From assembly GCA_907164885.2 (NCBI GenBank), contig OU015499.1:147903118-147967117 (forward strand): a DNA stretch of 64,000 nt, read 5' to 3'. The position numbers and the translations under genes were made by a program. Within the stretch, counting starts at the first letter, position 1; the number at the start of each line of letters is the position of its first letter. Source of the DNA: Dolomedes plantarius (lineage: Eukaryota; Arthropoda; Arachnida; Araneae; Dolomedidae). Shown piece after piece: positions 13,697-25,130 of this stretch. The notes below the pieces were generated by a model that worked only from the letters and a program-made list of their open reading frames with translations, was not told the origin of the DNA and did no database searches.

Positions 13697-14896
13697 ACAA
13701 TTTAAGTTACTGTTAGATTCAATGGCGAAACTTGGCGAAAGCTAGAACCGGATCGCCAGTCTGTTAAAAGTAAAAATTGGCGAAAGCCAGAAACAACTCG
13801 CCAATCAATCAAAAGAGGAAATTGGCGAAAGCCAGAAGAAGTTGGAAACAGGTCTTGGCGAAATTAACGAGATCCAGGAACAGTTGAAAATAACCGTGGG
13901 CGAGAAATTTAATGAAATGGAAGAATGCGTCGGCACTATTGAGTCGAAACTCAAGGCGGCGGTTGAAACTGTAGAACGCGTCAGCACTATAGAGTCGAAA
14001 CTCAAGGCTACAGTTGAGACTGTTATTGAACAGAAAGTTTGAGAGGCTGTCAGCAAGCAAATGAACGGCTTAGAGAGAAAGTTCGCGGAAGAGTCAGCGC
14101 CAGTTACTGTACCTTGCTACTCTGACGCTAGTATCGAGGAAGCGTACCCGGTGTCGAAATCGTTCCGCCCGGCAGTAAAAGTGTCTACCTACGACGGCAA
14201 AACGTCTTGATAGGTGTTTAAAACACAGTTTAATATGGCTTCGACTGCCAATGGCTGGGATATTGCAATGCAAGCTTGCCAATTGGCTACTTCACTCCGT
14301 GGCGAGGCTGCCGATGTGCTGCAAACCACCGCAATAGAAAAACAATTAAATTTTGAATTGTCGAGTGCTCTCGAAATGCGCTTTGGCGAGAAATGTGGTA
14401 AAGAGTATAGCCGCTTACAGCTGAAGTCCCGCCACCAGAAACAACTGAGACACTTCAGGAACTCGCTTCGGCTATAGAGGGTTTACCTCAATTAGCTTTC
14501 CCGAAATGTCCGACGGAAGTGAGGGATAACCTAGCATTGGAGTACTTTGTCGACACCATACGCGATCCGGAGGGTCAACGGGCTCTTAGAATGGTGGACA
14601 TCAAAGACTTGAAGTCAGCATTGGAGTACGCAATGAAGTACGAGTCCGCTCAGAGGGCGACACGCCATGACCGTCGACTAGGGAGAGGGGTGACCGCCGC
14701 CGAAAACGACCCAATAGCCACCCATCTTGAAGAAATGGAAAAACGAATCGGCGCCTTGGCAGGGATGAATTCAAATATGCCGCCAAGAAGAAATCCATTG
14801 AAGTGCTGGACCTGCGGGCGTGAGGGGCATCTCAAAAGGGATTGCCTAGCGCGCCAAGCTGACGAATCAAAAGACGCCAAGGCTCAGGGAAACTAG
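13697..14896 (+). pseudogene. Gypsy gag with CCHC zinc knuckle, broken
   Basis: The N-terminal part is a coiled coil built from repeats: GLGEINEIQEQLKITVGEKF and two copies of TIESKLKA with VETV. After stops near 14040 and 14208, a capsid-like segment follows (MASTANGWDIAMQACQLATS, LRGEAADVL), a shift near 14410, then DNLALEYFVDTIRDPEGQRA and a single zinc knuckle CWTCGREGHLKRDC at about 14806-14847 (C-X2-C-X4-H-X4-C). That is the structural protein of a Gypsy element, which packages the RNA. The stop at 14894 closes it. At least three disruptions make it non-functional. Confidence 0.8.
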
Positions 14897-14949
14897 TTCC
14901 TGGCCACCTTAAGGGGCGAAGGCAGCCGGACAAGGAGAAGCCCTCTTTC

Positions 14950-15269
14950 AGTGCACTGCATGTGTCGTCGACGCATCGCGAAGAGAACGGACCGTCTGTT
15001 GAAGTATTCGTGAATGGTCTACCGTGTAGCATGTTAGTCGATAGGGAGATAACGTGACCATCGTCAGGACAGACATAGCCCAAGAATTTGGCAAGAAATT
15101 ACTTTTCAAGCCGCCAAACATTACTTTACAGACCGTGACCGGGGACAAGGTAAACGTAAGAGGAAAAGTTGCTCTTAACATAAGTTTCGGGAATAGTAGT
15201 TATCGGCATACGCCATATGTTGCCGATATCTTTGACCCGATTATCCTAGGACCGGAAATAATTTTATAA
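14950..15269 (+). pseudogene. Gypsy aspartic protease, active site lost
   Basis: Reads VEVFVNGLPCSMLVD, then after a shift at about 15040 TIVRTDIAQEFGKKLLFKPP and ending DPIILGPEIIL. The expected LVDTGANVTIV active-site loop is replaced by LVDREIT-stop: bases around the DTG codons are deleted. The flap and the ILG motif of the second half are still visible. Confidence 0.75.
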
Positions 15270-15298
15270 TAGATTTTAAACTCAATCAAATCCATCCC

Positions 15299-17765
15299 AT
15301 GACAGAAGACATAATAATATTCCATAGCAACAGTAAATCCTGCAACCAGATAATAGCTACCCAAGATATCAGCATACCTTCCATGTCGGAAATAGTAACG
15401 ATCGGTTTAGTCCAGAATAACAATAAGTATATTCTCGCCATCACCGAATACCCCAACAATGACAATAGTCAAAGAGGTCTATTAGTTGCCGCAACTCTTG
15501 TGGACCTGTCGAAAGGTGCGGTTCTTGTCAGGATTGCCAATGTCAGCGATAAAGCTAAGGTAATCCGGAAGAATGAAATGCTGGCAACTTGTACCCCGAT
15601 CACCGGAATAAGCAGAAAGTGTGACCTGCCAGTCGTCGACCGCTCTAATTTGACAGCAGATTTATTAGAGAATGTGGAATTGACTGATCAACAGAGGGTG
15701 GGGGCAGAAAAATTCATCGATGAGTTCCAAGACGTGTTAGTCCGTGCATCAAAAGTGGGCCGTACGAACTTGACGCAACACCGAATTGATACGGGGAACC
15801 ACTCCCCCGATCAAGCAACATCCCAGAAGACTCTCTTTGGAGAAACAAGAGGAGATTGGTGAACTACTACCAGCGATGCTGAAGGAAGTTGTTATCGAGC
15901 CCTCCCCCAGTCCGTGGGCTTCTCCTATCGTCCTAGTTCGGAAGAAGGATGGATCTACCAGATTTTGCGTAGATTGCCGTCGGTTAAATGACATAACTAA
16001 GAAGGACAGCTACCCGCTCCCTAGAATTGATGACACCTTGGACACCCTCACCTGACACAAGAGGTTTTCCACTCTCGACCTGAAGCAGGTTGAAATCAGA
16101 CCCAAAGATAAAGAGAAGACAGCGTTTACTACTGGGCCAGGACAAGGGCTATGGCAGTTCAAAGTTATTCCATTTGGACCATGCAATGCGCCCGCGAATT
16201 TCGAGCGCCTAATGGAGACAGTTTAGCGAAGACTCTCCTATGAAGCCTGTCTGGTCTATTTGGACAATATAATCGTTGTGGGGTGTGATTTCGAAGATCG
16301 CCTAAGAAATCTGAAAAAGGTACTACAAAGGCTACGGGGGGCCAGTTTGCAGCTAAATTCAAAGAAATATAACTTGTTTCGTCACCAAGTGACGTACCTC
16401 GGTCACCGACAGAGGGGTCCAGACTTACCCTAACAAAGTGTCGGCAGTCAAAGACTGGTGCCGACCTGAAGACGTACATCAGTTGCGAAGCTTTTTAGGT
16501 CTCTGCTCATACTACCGGTGGTTTGTTAAAGGGTTCTCAAATTTAGCTCAACCTCTTCACAGATTGACAGAAGCAAACCATAAGTCCGTCTGGACTGATG
16601 AGTGTGAAGACGCATTCAACGAACTTAAGAAAACCCTAACGTCTACACCCATCGTGGCCTACCCGGAGCCTGATGAAGAATTTATCCTAGACACGGACGC
16701 AAGCTTTGGATGCGTCGGTGCAGTCCTGTCACAGGAAATTGGCGGACAAGAAAGAGTTATTGCCTATTGGAGCAAGTGCCTTTCCAAAAGTGAACGGAAT
16801 TACTGCGTTACAAGAAAAGAATTGCTAGCCATGGTGAAGGACGTGGAACATTTCCACCATTACTTATACGACCGGAAATTTGTGCTGCGGACCGACCACG
16901 CCTCTCTCACATGGCTCCTGAACTTTAAAAATCCTGAAGACCAGATGGATACAGAGGTTATAGGAATACACTATCGACCTGAAACACCGTAAGGGTTCTT
17001 TGCGCGGTAATGCTGACGCGCTATCCAGAAGACCGTGCCCTGACAGTTGCCGATATTGCTCTGAGGCCGAGAAGAAGTATGGCTTTGAAATTCCCACTGT
17101 TCAGCAAGTCACTGATGTCACCCTGTCTCCGGACCCGTGGAGTGATGAGCAGCTTCGAAAAGAACAAAATGAAGACCCAGACATAAAACCCATAGTAGAA
17201 CACATGGGGTTGTCCAGCACCAAACCAGGCTGGAAACAAATATCGACCTTCAGCCCGAATACCAAATAGTACTGGGCCCTCTGGAACTCCTTGCACTTAC
17301 GAAACGGTGTCCTATACCGAAAGTGGGAGTTAGACGATGGAAAAACAACAAAATGGCAGTTCGTGGTTCCTCGCTCAAAAATTCCTGCAATTTTAGAAGA
17401 ACTCCACAGTAGCCCCGTCGGAGGGCATTTTAGGGGGATGAACCCTGAACAAGGTGCGGGAGCGATTCTTCTGGGGAAAAGCCAGGGACGATGTCGAGAC
17501 GTGGTGCCTAACCTGCGACGCCTGCGCAGCTCGCAAAGGACCAAAGAGACGTAGCCGAGGGAAGTTGCAACGTTACAACGTTGGTGCCCCCTTCGAGCGC
17601 GTTGCTATCGACATCCTGGGACCTCTTCCACGTTCCACTGATGGCAAAAAGGAAATGCTCGTTGCCATGGACTATTTTACTAAGTGGCCGGAAGTTTACC
17701 CCATAGCTGATCAGGAGGTAGTCACCGTAGCTGAAACTTTAGTTCAGAATTTGGTCTCCAGATTC
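15299..17765 (+). pseudogene. Gypsy RT, RNase H and integrase N-half, broken
   Basis: In order: RT connection with ASPIVLVRKKDGSTRFCVDC (motif 1-2), [29 protein letters not shown] and the active-site box VYLDNIIVVG, where the normal YLDD is YLDN. Then RNase H: FILDTDASFGCVGAVLSQE, YWSKCLSKSERNYCVTRKEL, RTDHASLTWLL and ADALSRRP. Then the integrase zinc region (HSSPVGGHFRGM, C-X2-C in CLTCDAC) and the start of the core: FERVAIDILGPLP and MDYFTKWPEVYPIADQE, containing the first catalytic D. Stops occur near 16052, 16226, 16430, 16991 and 17268, with frameshifts near 15840 and 17455. The core breaks off at about 17766 after LVSRFGA, where a foreign segment begins. Confidence 0.9.
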
Positions 17766-17919
17766 GGAGCTCATCTCGGCCGATTCCCGGCCGAGAATCG
17801 GTGCCAACGATTTGGAGCAGGAAGTCGTTCACTGCTCGGCCGTCTCTCGTTCATGGCAGAAAGTAAAAAGGGGCTATTCAAGATATAATTTACATACTGT
17901 TATTTATGTTTGATATTTG

Positions 17920-18045
17920 ATATGGATGATGAAAACTCATTGAGCTGGTGAGAGGTTTTGTACGATTTGGCCCATCAAAATACATGGATCCAAAGTTCAA
18001 AATGACAATTCGGAAGGCAATGGGAGAAAATTATACTTGAAATTA
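17920..18045 (+). pseudogene. MADF-domain-like fragment
   Basis: Over shifting frames the DNA reads LIELVRGF, LYDLAHQ and KYMDPKFKMTIRKAMGEN. This follows the MADF pattern: acidic start, LIELVxxxPxLYD, KYxDxxxKxxxWxxIG. MADF domains bind DNA in arthropod transcription factors and in some transposon accessory proteins. It is 40 or so residues long with two shifts, so only a remnant. Confidence 0.35.
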
Positions 18046-19113
18046 CAATTACAATTGGTCCACTAAAATATAAAATTTATCAATTTGTATGAATAATGAA
18101 ACAATGGAAAAATTATTTACGCGATTTAGAAAGTGTAAATTGTTAAAAACAAATACTTACATGTATGGATTTGTTGGTTATAAAGCAATTTTTCTTGCTT
18201 TCTGAGCAACAAAATTGTATATTAAAAGTGAAAAGTCCAAAGATGATGAGAGATTATTTTCATTAGAAATAAGTGCCAAGGAGGACAGGCGTACAATCTG
18301 TATTCAAAGCATTCTGATTGTACCTGCTTTGTAATATTTTCAATTCTTGTGGGAAAAGTGGAAAATAAAATCCATTATAATGATAGAGAGAACAAGTAAA
18401 AGCCATTTTTTGTTTACCTCACTCCTTCAGCCTTCAGACCCCTTTCTTCCCAACAGGTTTGGAGAGCATTTGCTTATTTGTCTTACACTCCCTGGAGAAA
18501 TGTCTATTGTTTGCTTTGAATAGACCAAACATTTGACCAAATGGTATTAGTATTCGTTCACAAGGATATGTTCACGTTTTTCTCAGTTTGCAACTATTCC
18601 GTGAAAACGAACAAAGTCCGAGAAAACGGTTTATAATTCTTCAAATGACTGTATGTAGTGACTGACAGATAGTAGAAACTGATATTGATAAAAAGAATTG
18701 ATAATCAAGGGTTTACTATAACTGAATTGAAAATAAATCATGTTTTTTAACCGAGAAATTTTTCGAACCAAAAGGGTAGTTTGTCAATTAAGATTCTTTC
18801 TGCGATTCTTTAGAAAAAATCGAAACATATGTATTTTTATAAGTTGAATTATAGAAACCGCGAAAAATGAGGGATTTCTTTAAAAACCCGTAATATTTAG
18901 AAAAGTGTTGCTATGAGAAATAAAAATGGCGGCCCTGGACGGTTACCCAGTTCGCCCACCCCTAAGCACGGCCCTGGCTCTCCTCTTCCTCCTCCTCTAA
19001 CAAAAGTGTGATAATAGCTAAATCTTTAACTGAAAAATGAAACCGTGCCATGACGTTACAAATCTTTCACAACTAATGAAACACGTTCCCGCCACTTTCT
19101 ACTCCCGTCTCTG

Positions 19114-19599
19114 CAGTGGCGTAGCAAAGGGGGGGGGGCACAGAGGGGCGCCAATGTAAGATCTATATATTATATTACTATATGTTTTCGAGGTGGATGC
19201 CAATATAAGGTCTATATATTATATTACTATATGTTTTTAAGGGGAGGGCCCCTATATAAGGTCTATATATTATATTTCTATATGTTTTTCGGGGAGGGCG
19301 CCAATATAAGGTATATATATTATATTACTATATTATTTTGTGGGGGCGCCAATATAAGGTCTATATATTATATTACTATATGTTTTTAGGGGAGGGCACC
19401 AACATAAGGTCTATATATTATGTTACTATATGCTTTTCGGGGGGGAGTGCCAGTATAAGGTCTATATATTATGTTATTATATGTTTATCGGGGGCGCCAA
19501 TATAGGGTCTATATATTATATTACTATATGTTTTTCGGGGGGGGGGGGCGCCACAAAGGTATCGTGCCCCGGGCGCCAGTTATGCTCGCTACGCCACTG
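19114..19599. mobile_element. hAT-type MITE with internal tandem array, perfect 8-bp TSD
   Basis: Left end CAGTGGCGTAGCAAAGG, right end on the complement CAGTGGCGTAGCGAGCATAA. Flanked by CGTCTCTG on both sides (19106-19113, 19600-19607). The interior is a tandem array. Confidence 0.9.
19150..19556. repeat. Eight tandem units of about 50 bp
   Basis: Each unit has a core close to GGTCTATATATTATATTACT followed by ATATGTTTTT, a G-rich run and GCGCCAATATA. Units differ by small changes (TATATTTCTA, TATGTTATTA). The array lies within the MITE and makes up most of it. Confidence 0.9.
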
Positions 19600-19675
19600 C
19601 GTCTCTGTATAAACACATGCATCCGGCGCTCGGGCTCGGCTCGTTCCCGTTACGTTCCCTTTACGTGCCTGTATA

Positions 19676-20210
19676 AATCGACCCTTAATCGAACCATTCT
19701 CAATCACATCTCTTTATTAGTCTCTAGGCACCAGAAGGACTGGGACCGGCACCTGCCTTTATTTTTATTGGCGTATTGCAGCGCCGTCTATGAAACTACA
19801 GAACATACTCCCGCCGAAATGCTGTATGGACGGAATCTGCGACTGCCGTGAGACCTCCTTTTTGACTGCCCACCTGATGCCTCCTCTTCACCGATGGAGT
19901 ATGTCCGCGATGTTCAGGACAGACTGGAAGGAATCCACTACCTCGCCCGGGAGCGGATCAACGTGGCCAGTGACAGTAGGAAGAGGCGGTACGACAGATC
20001 ATCAGTTCCAGGAAGGAAGCAAAGTTTGGCAGTGGAGCCCCGTTCGTAGGAAAGGCTTGTCTCCCAAGCCACAGTCCCACTAGAGCGGTCCTTTCGTCGT
20101 CGTCAAAAGAATCAACGACGTCATCGTGCGAATTCGTAAATCTGCGAACAGCAAAGCGAAGGTCGGGCATTACGACCGGCTCTCTCCTTACCATGGGACT
20201 TGAGTGGGTA
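19676..20210 (+). pseudogene. Gypsy integrase C-terminal part
   Basis: Picks up the interrupted integrase: LNRTILNHISLLVSRHQKDW, LPLFLLAYCSAVYETTEHTP and AEMLYGRNLRLP, the conserved end of the core. A stop at 19849 and shifts follow; later pieces (EYVRDVQDRLEGIHYLARER, SDSRKRRYD) are the usual linker before the C-terminal domain. Confidence 0.85.
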
Positions 20211-20440
20211 CTGAAGTAATGGAGGATACCCGGGCCACGGCTCGTAGGCTGTTGCCAAGTAGATCCAGGCTACCCAATTTTATCTCTTTACTAATGTTGC
20301 AATTGTTATTCTTATATGTATATTTACTTAGTTTGTAATGATATATGCGTTATTTTTTTATATGTAAAGTTGTATTTTGTAGTAGCATTTTAGGATCGTA
20401 GTTGTTAGTGTAAGGACTGACCGGGACGTTCAGTATTTTA

Positions 20441-20453
20441 GAGGAGGGGACAA
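20441..20453 (+). promoter_or_regulatory. Polypurine tract
   Basis: GAGGAGGGGACAA directly before the TG of the 3' LTR, the plus-strand priming site of LTR retrotransposons. Confidence 0.8.
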
Positions 20454-21063
20454 TGTTACGAGTTAGGGGCCAACGTGGCGTGTTATCGCCAGCATGCGAT
20501 GTTTTTGAGTTTATGTTAATTAAAACTATGGTTTAGCACATTCACGCGTCTACCATGGAGTAAGTAATAAATCCTGCTCTTGGATCTATTGTTGGAAAAT
20601 GGTTTGGTTGAGCGGTGTGGTATCACGGGTTTTGTTTCCTAGGTGAATAAGAGTCTGGAATAAAAAGATCAGTTAAAAAGTTGATTTTATTGCGAGTGGG
20701 TGTGTTTTCTACAGGAGATTTTCAGTGTGAACAATTTTGTTATTCACAGCTGGGATAAGAGGAGGTCCTTTCAGGAAAAGAGTGAGGAGGTCGTATGCTA
20801 CTTATTAATAACTGTTATATTGTATTAATGAATAACTTTAAAATCCCCACTTGTTAAGAAAAGTTCTTAGGTGCTGGAATTTGTCGACTTCCAACGAAGA
20901 TTCGTTGTTCTTATTTTGTCTACTTTTGCAAGTTGTAAAAAAAGGGTACTAAAGTTTTGATGTTTATAAAATTTCTATTTTTCAATTTCGGTAACTGGCA
21001 TATTTATTTCTGTATTTGAAATTCACTTTTTAAAATATCTATCCCTACCACGGATTTGGTGCA
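20454..21063 (+). repeat. 3' LTR
   Basis: Starts TGTTACGAGTTAGGGGCCAA and ends TTTGGTGCA, then ATATATA. Confidence 0.95.
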
Positions 21064-21064
<1 letters not shown>

Positions 21065-21145
<81 letters not shown>

Positions 21146-21176
21146 ATGCGGAGGCACTTGTCGCGAAGACATTCGC

Positions 21177-21251
<75 letters not shown>
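21065..21251. repeat. Two (TA)n arrays around a 37-bp spacer
   Basis: TA repeat 21065-21143, unique spacer CAATGCGGAGGCACTTGTCG... to 21180, TA repeat to 21251. This is the continuation of the array in which the Gypsy element landed. Confidence 0.9.
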
Positions 21252-21254
<3 letters not shown>

Positions 21255-21588
21255 GAGCAAGTACGGATTTTGCGCGGAGTAAAATTATAACGTAATCAGT
21301 TGAAAACCACTGGAGCGTCACAGAGCATGCGCGATAAGTTTTGAAAGGGTATTAACACAGCGTTTTCAGAATTCGGATTGTACGGTCGCGTGTCACGAAG
21401 TTGAGAGATTGAAACTTGGCTTGGATTGAATCGGGTTAATTAATAATATTTGAAATAAAGTATTTAGATGTATTTTAATTGTATTTAATTCCACAGGCCT
21501 ACGTTCATTGACTGCATAGAGTGATTATTATGGAAACAAGTTCAGAGGGAGTACGAGTAGTAAGCTCGTCATATATATATATATATAT

Positions 21589-21656
21589 AATCCCCTTAAC
21601 GGCCGTTCTAAAGAGGGAGTAGGAAAAATGTGCCCCGTAAGTTAAGGCAGTTAGAA
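21589..21656 (+). repeat. Right module of TTAA-MITE (copy 4)
   Basis: AATCCCCTTAACGGCCGTTC, AAGAGGGAGTAGGAAAAATG and GCCCCGTAAGTTAAGG match the right modules at 9886 and 53588. Preceded by a short (TA)n; the left module is missing. Confidence 0.7.
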
Positions 21657-21867
21657 CTACACATTTTTTTTTTTTTAATCGCCCTCAAACTTGTTAGCGG
21701 TGAAAAAATTAAAGAGAAAAGGAAAATGACCTTTTTGCTGCTGAATTCACAAACAGAATGTGACTTGAAGAATGATAAGAAAAATCAATAATTTCAGGGG
21801 AAAAAATAGCATATATCATAATTTCTTAGAATACCGATAAATTGTTGGGATTTCAAAACAAAAAAAA

Positions 21868-22150
21868 ATGACTTTATGGAAGAATAAAGCCCAAGAAGGT
21901 AGTTTAGAAAAGTTTGAGTCAGTTCCAAATGACTGCTATAAAATGATTGATAAATTATTTATTAATCATTTAACAATACTAGAGCAAAAAATTGTTCATT
22001 ACTTCCCAACTTTACAAATAAAAAACATCTGTTTCTGTTCGAAATTCATTTGTGGAAAACGACACGTCGGTGTATGAATTAACTTTGAAAGAAGTGGAAG
22101 AACTAATTTCGGTGTGTAATAACCGAGATTTAATTTCAAAACATACAGAT
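21868..22150 (+). pseudogene. hAT transposase fragment (SCAND3/ZBED-type)
   Basis: LWKNKAQEGSLEKFESVPND and LEQKIVHYFPTLQIKN in one frame, then, after a shift near 22030, VRNSFVENDTSVYELTLKEV and EELISVCNNRDLISKHTD. The pattern L+-x-K-W-hLxxLxxxFxxYFP followed by (W)VRNPF and LxxxExEELIxLxxDxxL is that of hAT transposases domesticated or amplified as SCAND3, ZBED5 and FAM200. Only this stretch is left, with a frameshift and an early stop. Confidence 0.55.
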
Positions 22151-22153
22151 AAA

Positions 22154-22440
22154 GTGGTCATCATATAACACCATTCCTTGTTTATTTATTATTTCAATGC
22201 AACACATGTTACGGGACATTTATGTCCTGCTTTTACCCGCCTTACCGGAAGTAAAGACAATCACGTGATTCGGCGGAAGTGGTCATCATATACAACCATT
22301 CGTTGTTTATTTATTATTTCAATGCAAGACATGTTACGGGACATTTTCGTCCTGCTTTAAAGGCAATCACGTGATTCGGCGGATGTGGTCATCATATACC
22401 ATCATTCCTTGTTTATTTATTATTTTAATGCAACACGTGT
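22154..22440 (+). repeat. Tandem triplication of about 110-125 bp
   Basis: Units start at 22154, 22279 and 22385 with GTGGTCATCATATA, each followed by CCTTGTTTATTTATTATTTC and ACATGTTACGGGACATTT; the first two end AATCACGTGATTCGGCGGA. The third is truncated where the Harbinger transposase begins. It could be the transposon's subterminal repeat region. Confidence 0.85.
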
Positions 22441-23097
22441 CAGTCGCTGTTGCTAATCATGGAACATTTACCACTTTTTCTGATAAATTTAGACAACAGA
22501 TTGGAAGAAAGGAATACAAGAACTAGAAGACTGCGGATATTAGATATAATCGTACGATCTGTGGCTTCATTGCTAAATCTAGCTTTTCCACAACGAAGAA
22601 TGTGGGCAAAATTACGAAGCTCTGTTTGGTGGGAAGAAATTGTTTTAAATTCCTGGAGTAATAAACACTGGAAAGAAAATTTTCAAATCGATAGGTACAT
22701 TTTTTAAAATTATAAGATTAATTATAAGATACTTATTGTTTTAATAAATCCTTATATAAAATCAAAATTACATTTTGATTTAAATTTTGATTCAGTAATT
22801 TTTAGTCATGTATAAATAAAAAATATCATACATAGTTATAAATTAATTTTTATCTGTGAATTCTAAAATAATTAATTTATAAATAAATTTAATATGTTTA
22901 ATTATTGATTATACTTATTAAATTTATTAATTGTACCATAATACTTAAATGATAATGTAGCATTTCATTTAAGTGCTACAAAGCTATGAAAAAATTAACA
23001 TAATTAATGCAAATAAATCGCTTTTCATCAATATTAAGCTTTATGCTGTTTGTAAAAGATTAAATAGGTTCAAAAAGTATCAACATATGATCTAGAG

Positions 23098-23554
23098 CAG
23101 AGGTAGGCAGACTTTTCCAGGGTACGGGCTACTTCTAATTTTTCAAGGTGTTGCGGCCCACCCAGTGACGTAGGTGTGGTGAGCTAAAAAAAAAGGTCTA
23201 CAATATTTATTATAACTTAATAATAAATACGGAATATGTACCTACCTACATAACTACAATAAAAAAAACTTACTCTCTTAAAACCGCGTTTAAAGCAAAA
23301 CGAAAGATACAAACATAATAATAATAGCCACAAATATAATAACATCAAATGATGCATTTATTGTGAAACAATTCAAAATACATTAAAAAATAAATTATTT
23401 TCATCTAAAGTTAGTTCTCGTAGTTACAGTTAGTAACATGTTCCATAAATATGTTTCTTTTAGTATGCGCGTCTTAGTTCTTAGTAAAGGCGGTCACCCC
23501 AAAATGTCTTGGTGGTCCACCGGTCGATCGCGATCGACTTAATGCCCACCCCTG
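23098..23554. mobile_element. hAT-type MITE, 457 bp, perfect 8-bp TSD
   Basis: Begins CAGAGGTAGGCAGACTTTTC, ends AATGCCCACCCCTG. ATCTAGAG on both sides (23090-23097, 23555-23562). Subterminal GATCGCGATCGAC palindrome on the right. Confidence 0.9.
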
Positions 23555-23655
23555 ATCTAGAGTAATATTTTCCCGATAGAGTTAAAATATTTTTTTTAAC
23601 ATGTTTTGCCTAAGAGCCTTATATATTACTTATTATAAAAGCACAAACCAAAGAA

Positions 23656-24097
23656 TCTATATATATAAAAGAGCTCGTCTGTTTGTTTGTCCGCTATAGA
23701 ATCATAGACTGTTTCACTCACCGGGACCAAATTCGGCACAGTTAAATGTTTAGGACCCGAGAAACTTAAATCAGGAAAAACGAAATTTGGGGCACAATTA
23801 GTTTTTTTTTAAATTAATTTTTTAATGATTTTTGTGCCTCTAAGAGGTGCGCGACCACCTGTGGAGCCCCTTCACCACAACCAGCTGCGTTAAGAGAGAT
23901 GGTTTTGGGGGGTGACGGGGGAGGGTCAAATTCCAATGCGCGGGAGGAAGAGGGTTGGGAATGACCTTTGGCCCTGGCTCCCCAAATAAACACAACTGGC
24001 CAGATGAACATGAAGAGCGGGGGTGCAGCCCAGTATTTTTTTGATGGAATGCATGAAATATTTTATATTTATATATCTACCCGGGCAATAATGCTAG
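23656..24097 (+). mobile_element. Non-autonomous Helitron, family 1
   Basis: Starts TCTATATATATAAAAGAGCT after an A, and ends CCCGGGCAATAATGCTAG. A TC start, CTAG end and no target duplication are the Helitron signature. A second copy in the opposite orientation is at 50670-51634, and both its termini match. Confidence 0.7.
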
Positions 24098-25130
24098 CAT
24101 AATATACAATAATAGTTTTCCAATATGTAATATGTGCAATCTTATAATAAACTGTTTTTAAAAATTAAATGTTTTGCCCAAAATTTATTATTTACTTTTT
24201 TTTAAAGGTCAACATTTTCTATTCTGTGTGACAGACTATGACCTGCCTTAGAAAGAAATTGATTTGTGCACCAATTTCTGTTGAAAGGTGCTTAGCAGTA
24301 ACACTCGCAAAATTAGGGACATGTGGTGAACTGCGAAACTTAGTGGAATCATTTGGAATGGCTCGCTCAACTGTTAGCATCGCAGTGAGAAAAACATGTC
24401 ATACAATTATTCATTACCTGTCAGATGAAGTGAAATTCCCACAAGGGGCAGATTTAAATTTTATGGTGGACTCCCTTATTGAAAATCATAGTTTGCATGA
24501 AGTGTGTAGTGCTTTCGGTGGCATACACATTCCCATTAAAGCCCCTGCCAAAAATGCCAGAGATTATTTTAATCAGAAAAATTTCCACAGTGTAGTTTTG
24601 CAAGCTGCGGTAAACCACAAACAGTAATTTACTAATTTAAATTTTTGAAGGCCAGGCTCTCAGCATGATGCTAGGGTTTGGGCCAATTCACAATTATGTC
24701 AAATTTGGGAAAATTGTTTTTAAATTCATATAGATTTCAGATACCCGGAACTCAACCCCTATAGGTTGGCACAGATCCAGCGTATCGCCTAAAAAAAATG
24801 GATTGTGAAACTATTTACCAGTTTTTTAAGTGAGGAACAACAGGTATTTAATAAAATGTTCAGTGCATGCAGGATATACGTACAACATGTATTTGGCATG
24901 TTAAAACGCAGATGGAAAAGCCTTTTGAAAAGTAAAGATGGAAATTTGACAAACATCAAATTACAAGTCATTGCTTGTTGTGTTCTACACATAAGACATT
25001 CAAGATGAGTATTTATCTGACTGGGATGACAGTGATGGACTGTCTTACTCTTACAATGCAATAAATTTAAGTCACAGCCCTACAGACAGTCAAGAGCTGC
25101 AAGAAATATTGGTTAATTGCTGTAACAACT

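Larger units (their letters stand above)
17766..19675. mobile_element. Foreign segment inside Gypsy integrase
   Basis: Sequence unrelated to Gypsy separates LVSRFG (17765) from LNRTILNHISLL (19676). The residues carrying the second and third catalytic acids of integrase are missing, so the event was an insertion with deletion, or a replacement. The left border holds a CTCGGCCG inverted repeat (17770-17850: three CGGCCG motifs). The segment carries a MADF-like fragment, AT-rich DNA and a hAT MITE. Confidence 0.7.
22450..25130 (+). pseudogene. PIF/Harbinger transposase, two or three exons, decayed
   Basis: Exon-like part 1 (22450-22695) encodes RRMWAKLRSSVWWEEIVLNS and HWKENFQIDR, the N-terminus of Harbinger transposases (pattern RRxW..R..WWExIV...W....WxxNFRM), followed by a possible donor GATAG/GTACAT. 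Part 2 (24238-24627, after TGTGACAG) carries PISVERCLAVTLAKLGTCGE, SFGMARSTVSIAV, then GGIHIPIKAP (the first catalytic D in the usual GAIDGSHIPI is lost) and FHSVVLQAAVNHK. Then GSQHDARVWANS at 24655-24690 (the second D region) and, from 24805, QVFNKMFSACRIYVQHVFGM, LKRRWKSLL and VIACCVLH, the C-terminal end. Stops and shifts separate these parts. The inter-exon stretch is filled by a hAT MITE (23098-23554) and a Helitron (23656-24097). Together with the minus-strand Myb-like gene at 26.4-31.05 kb this forms the two-gene set of a Harbinger transposon. Confidence 0.8.

Noticed and set aside
13805..14060. Minus-strand frames rich in Ser/Thr/Phe
   Set aside because: Antisense of the Gypsy gag coiled-coil repeats.
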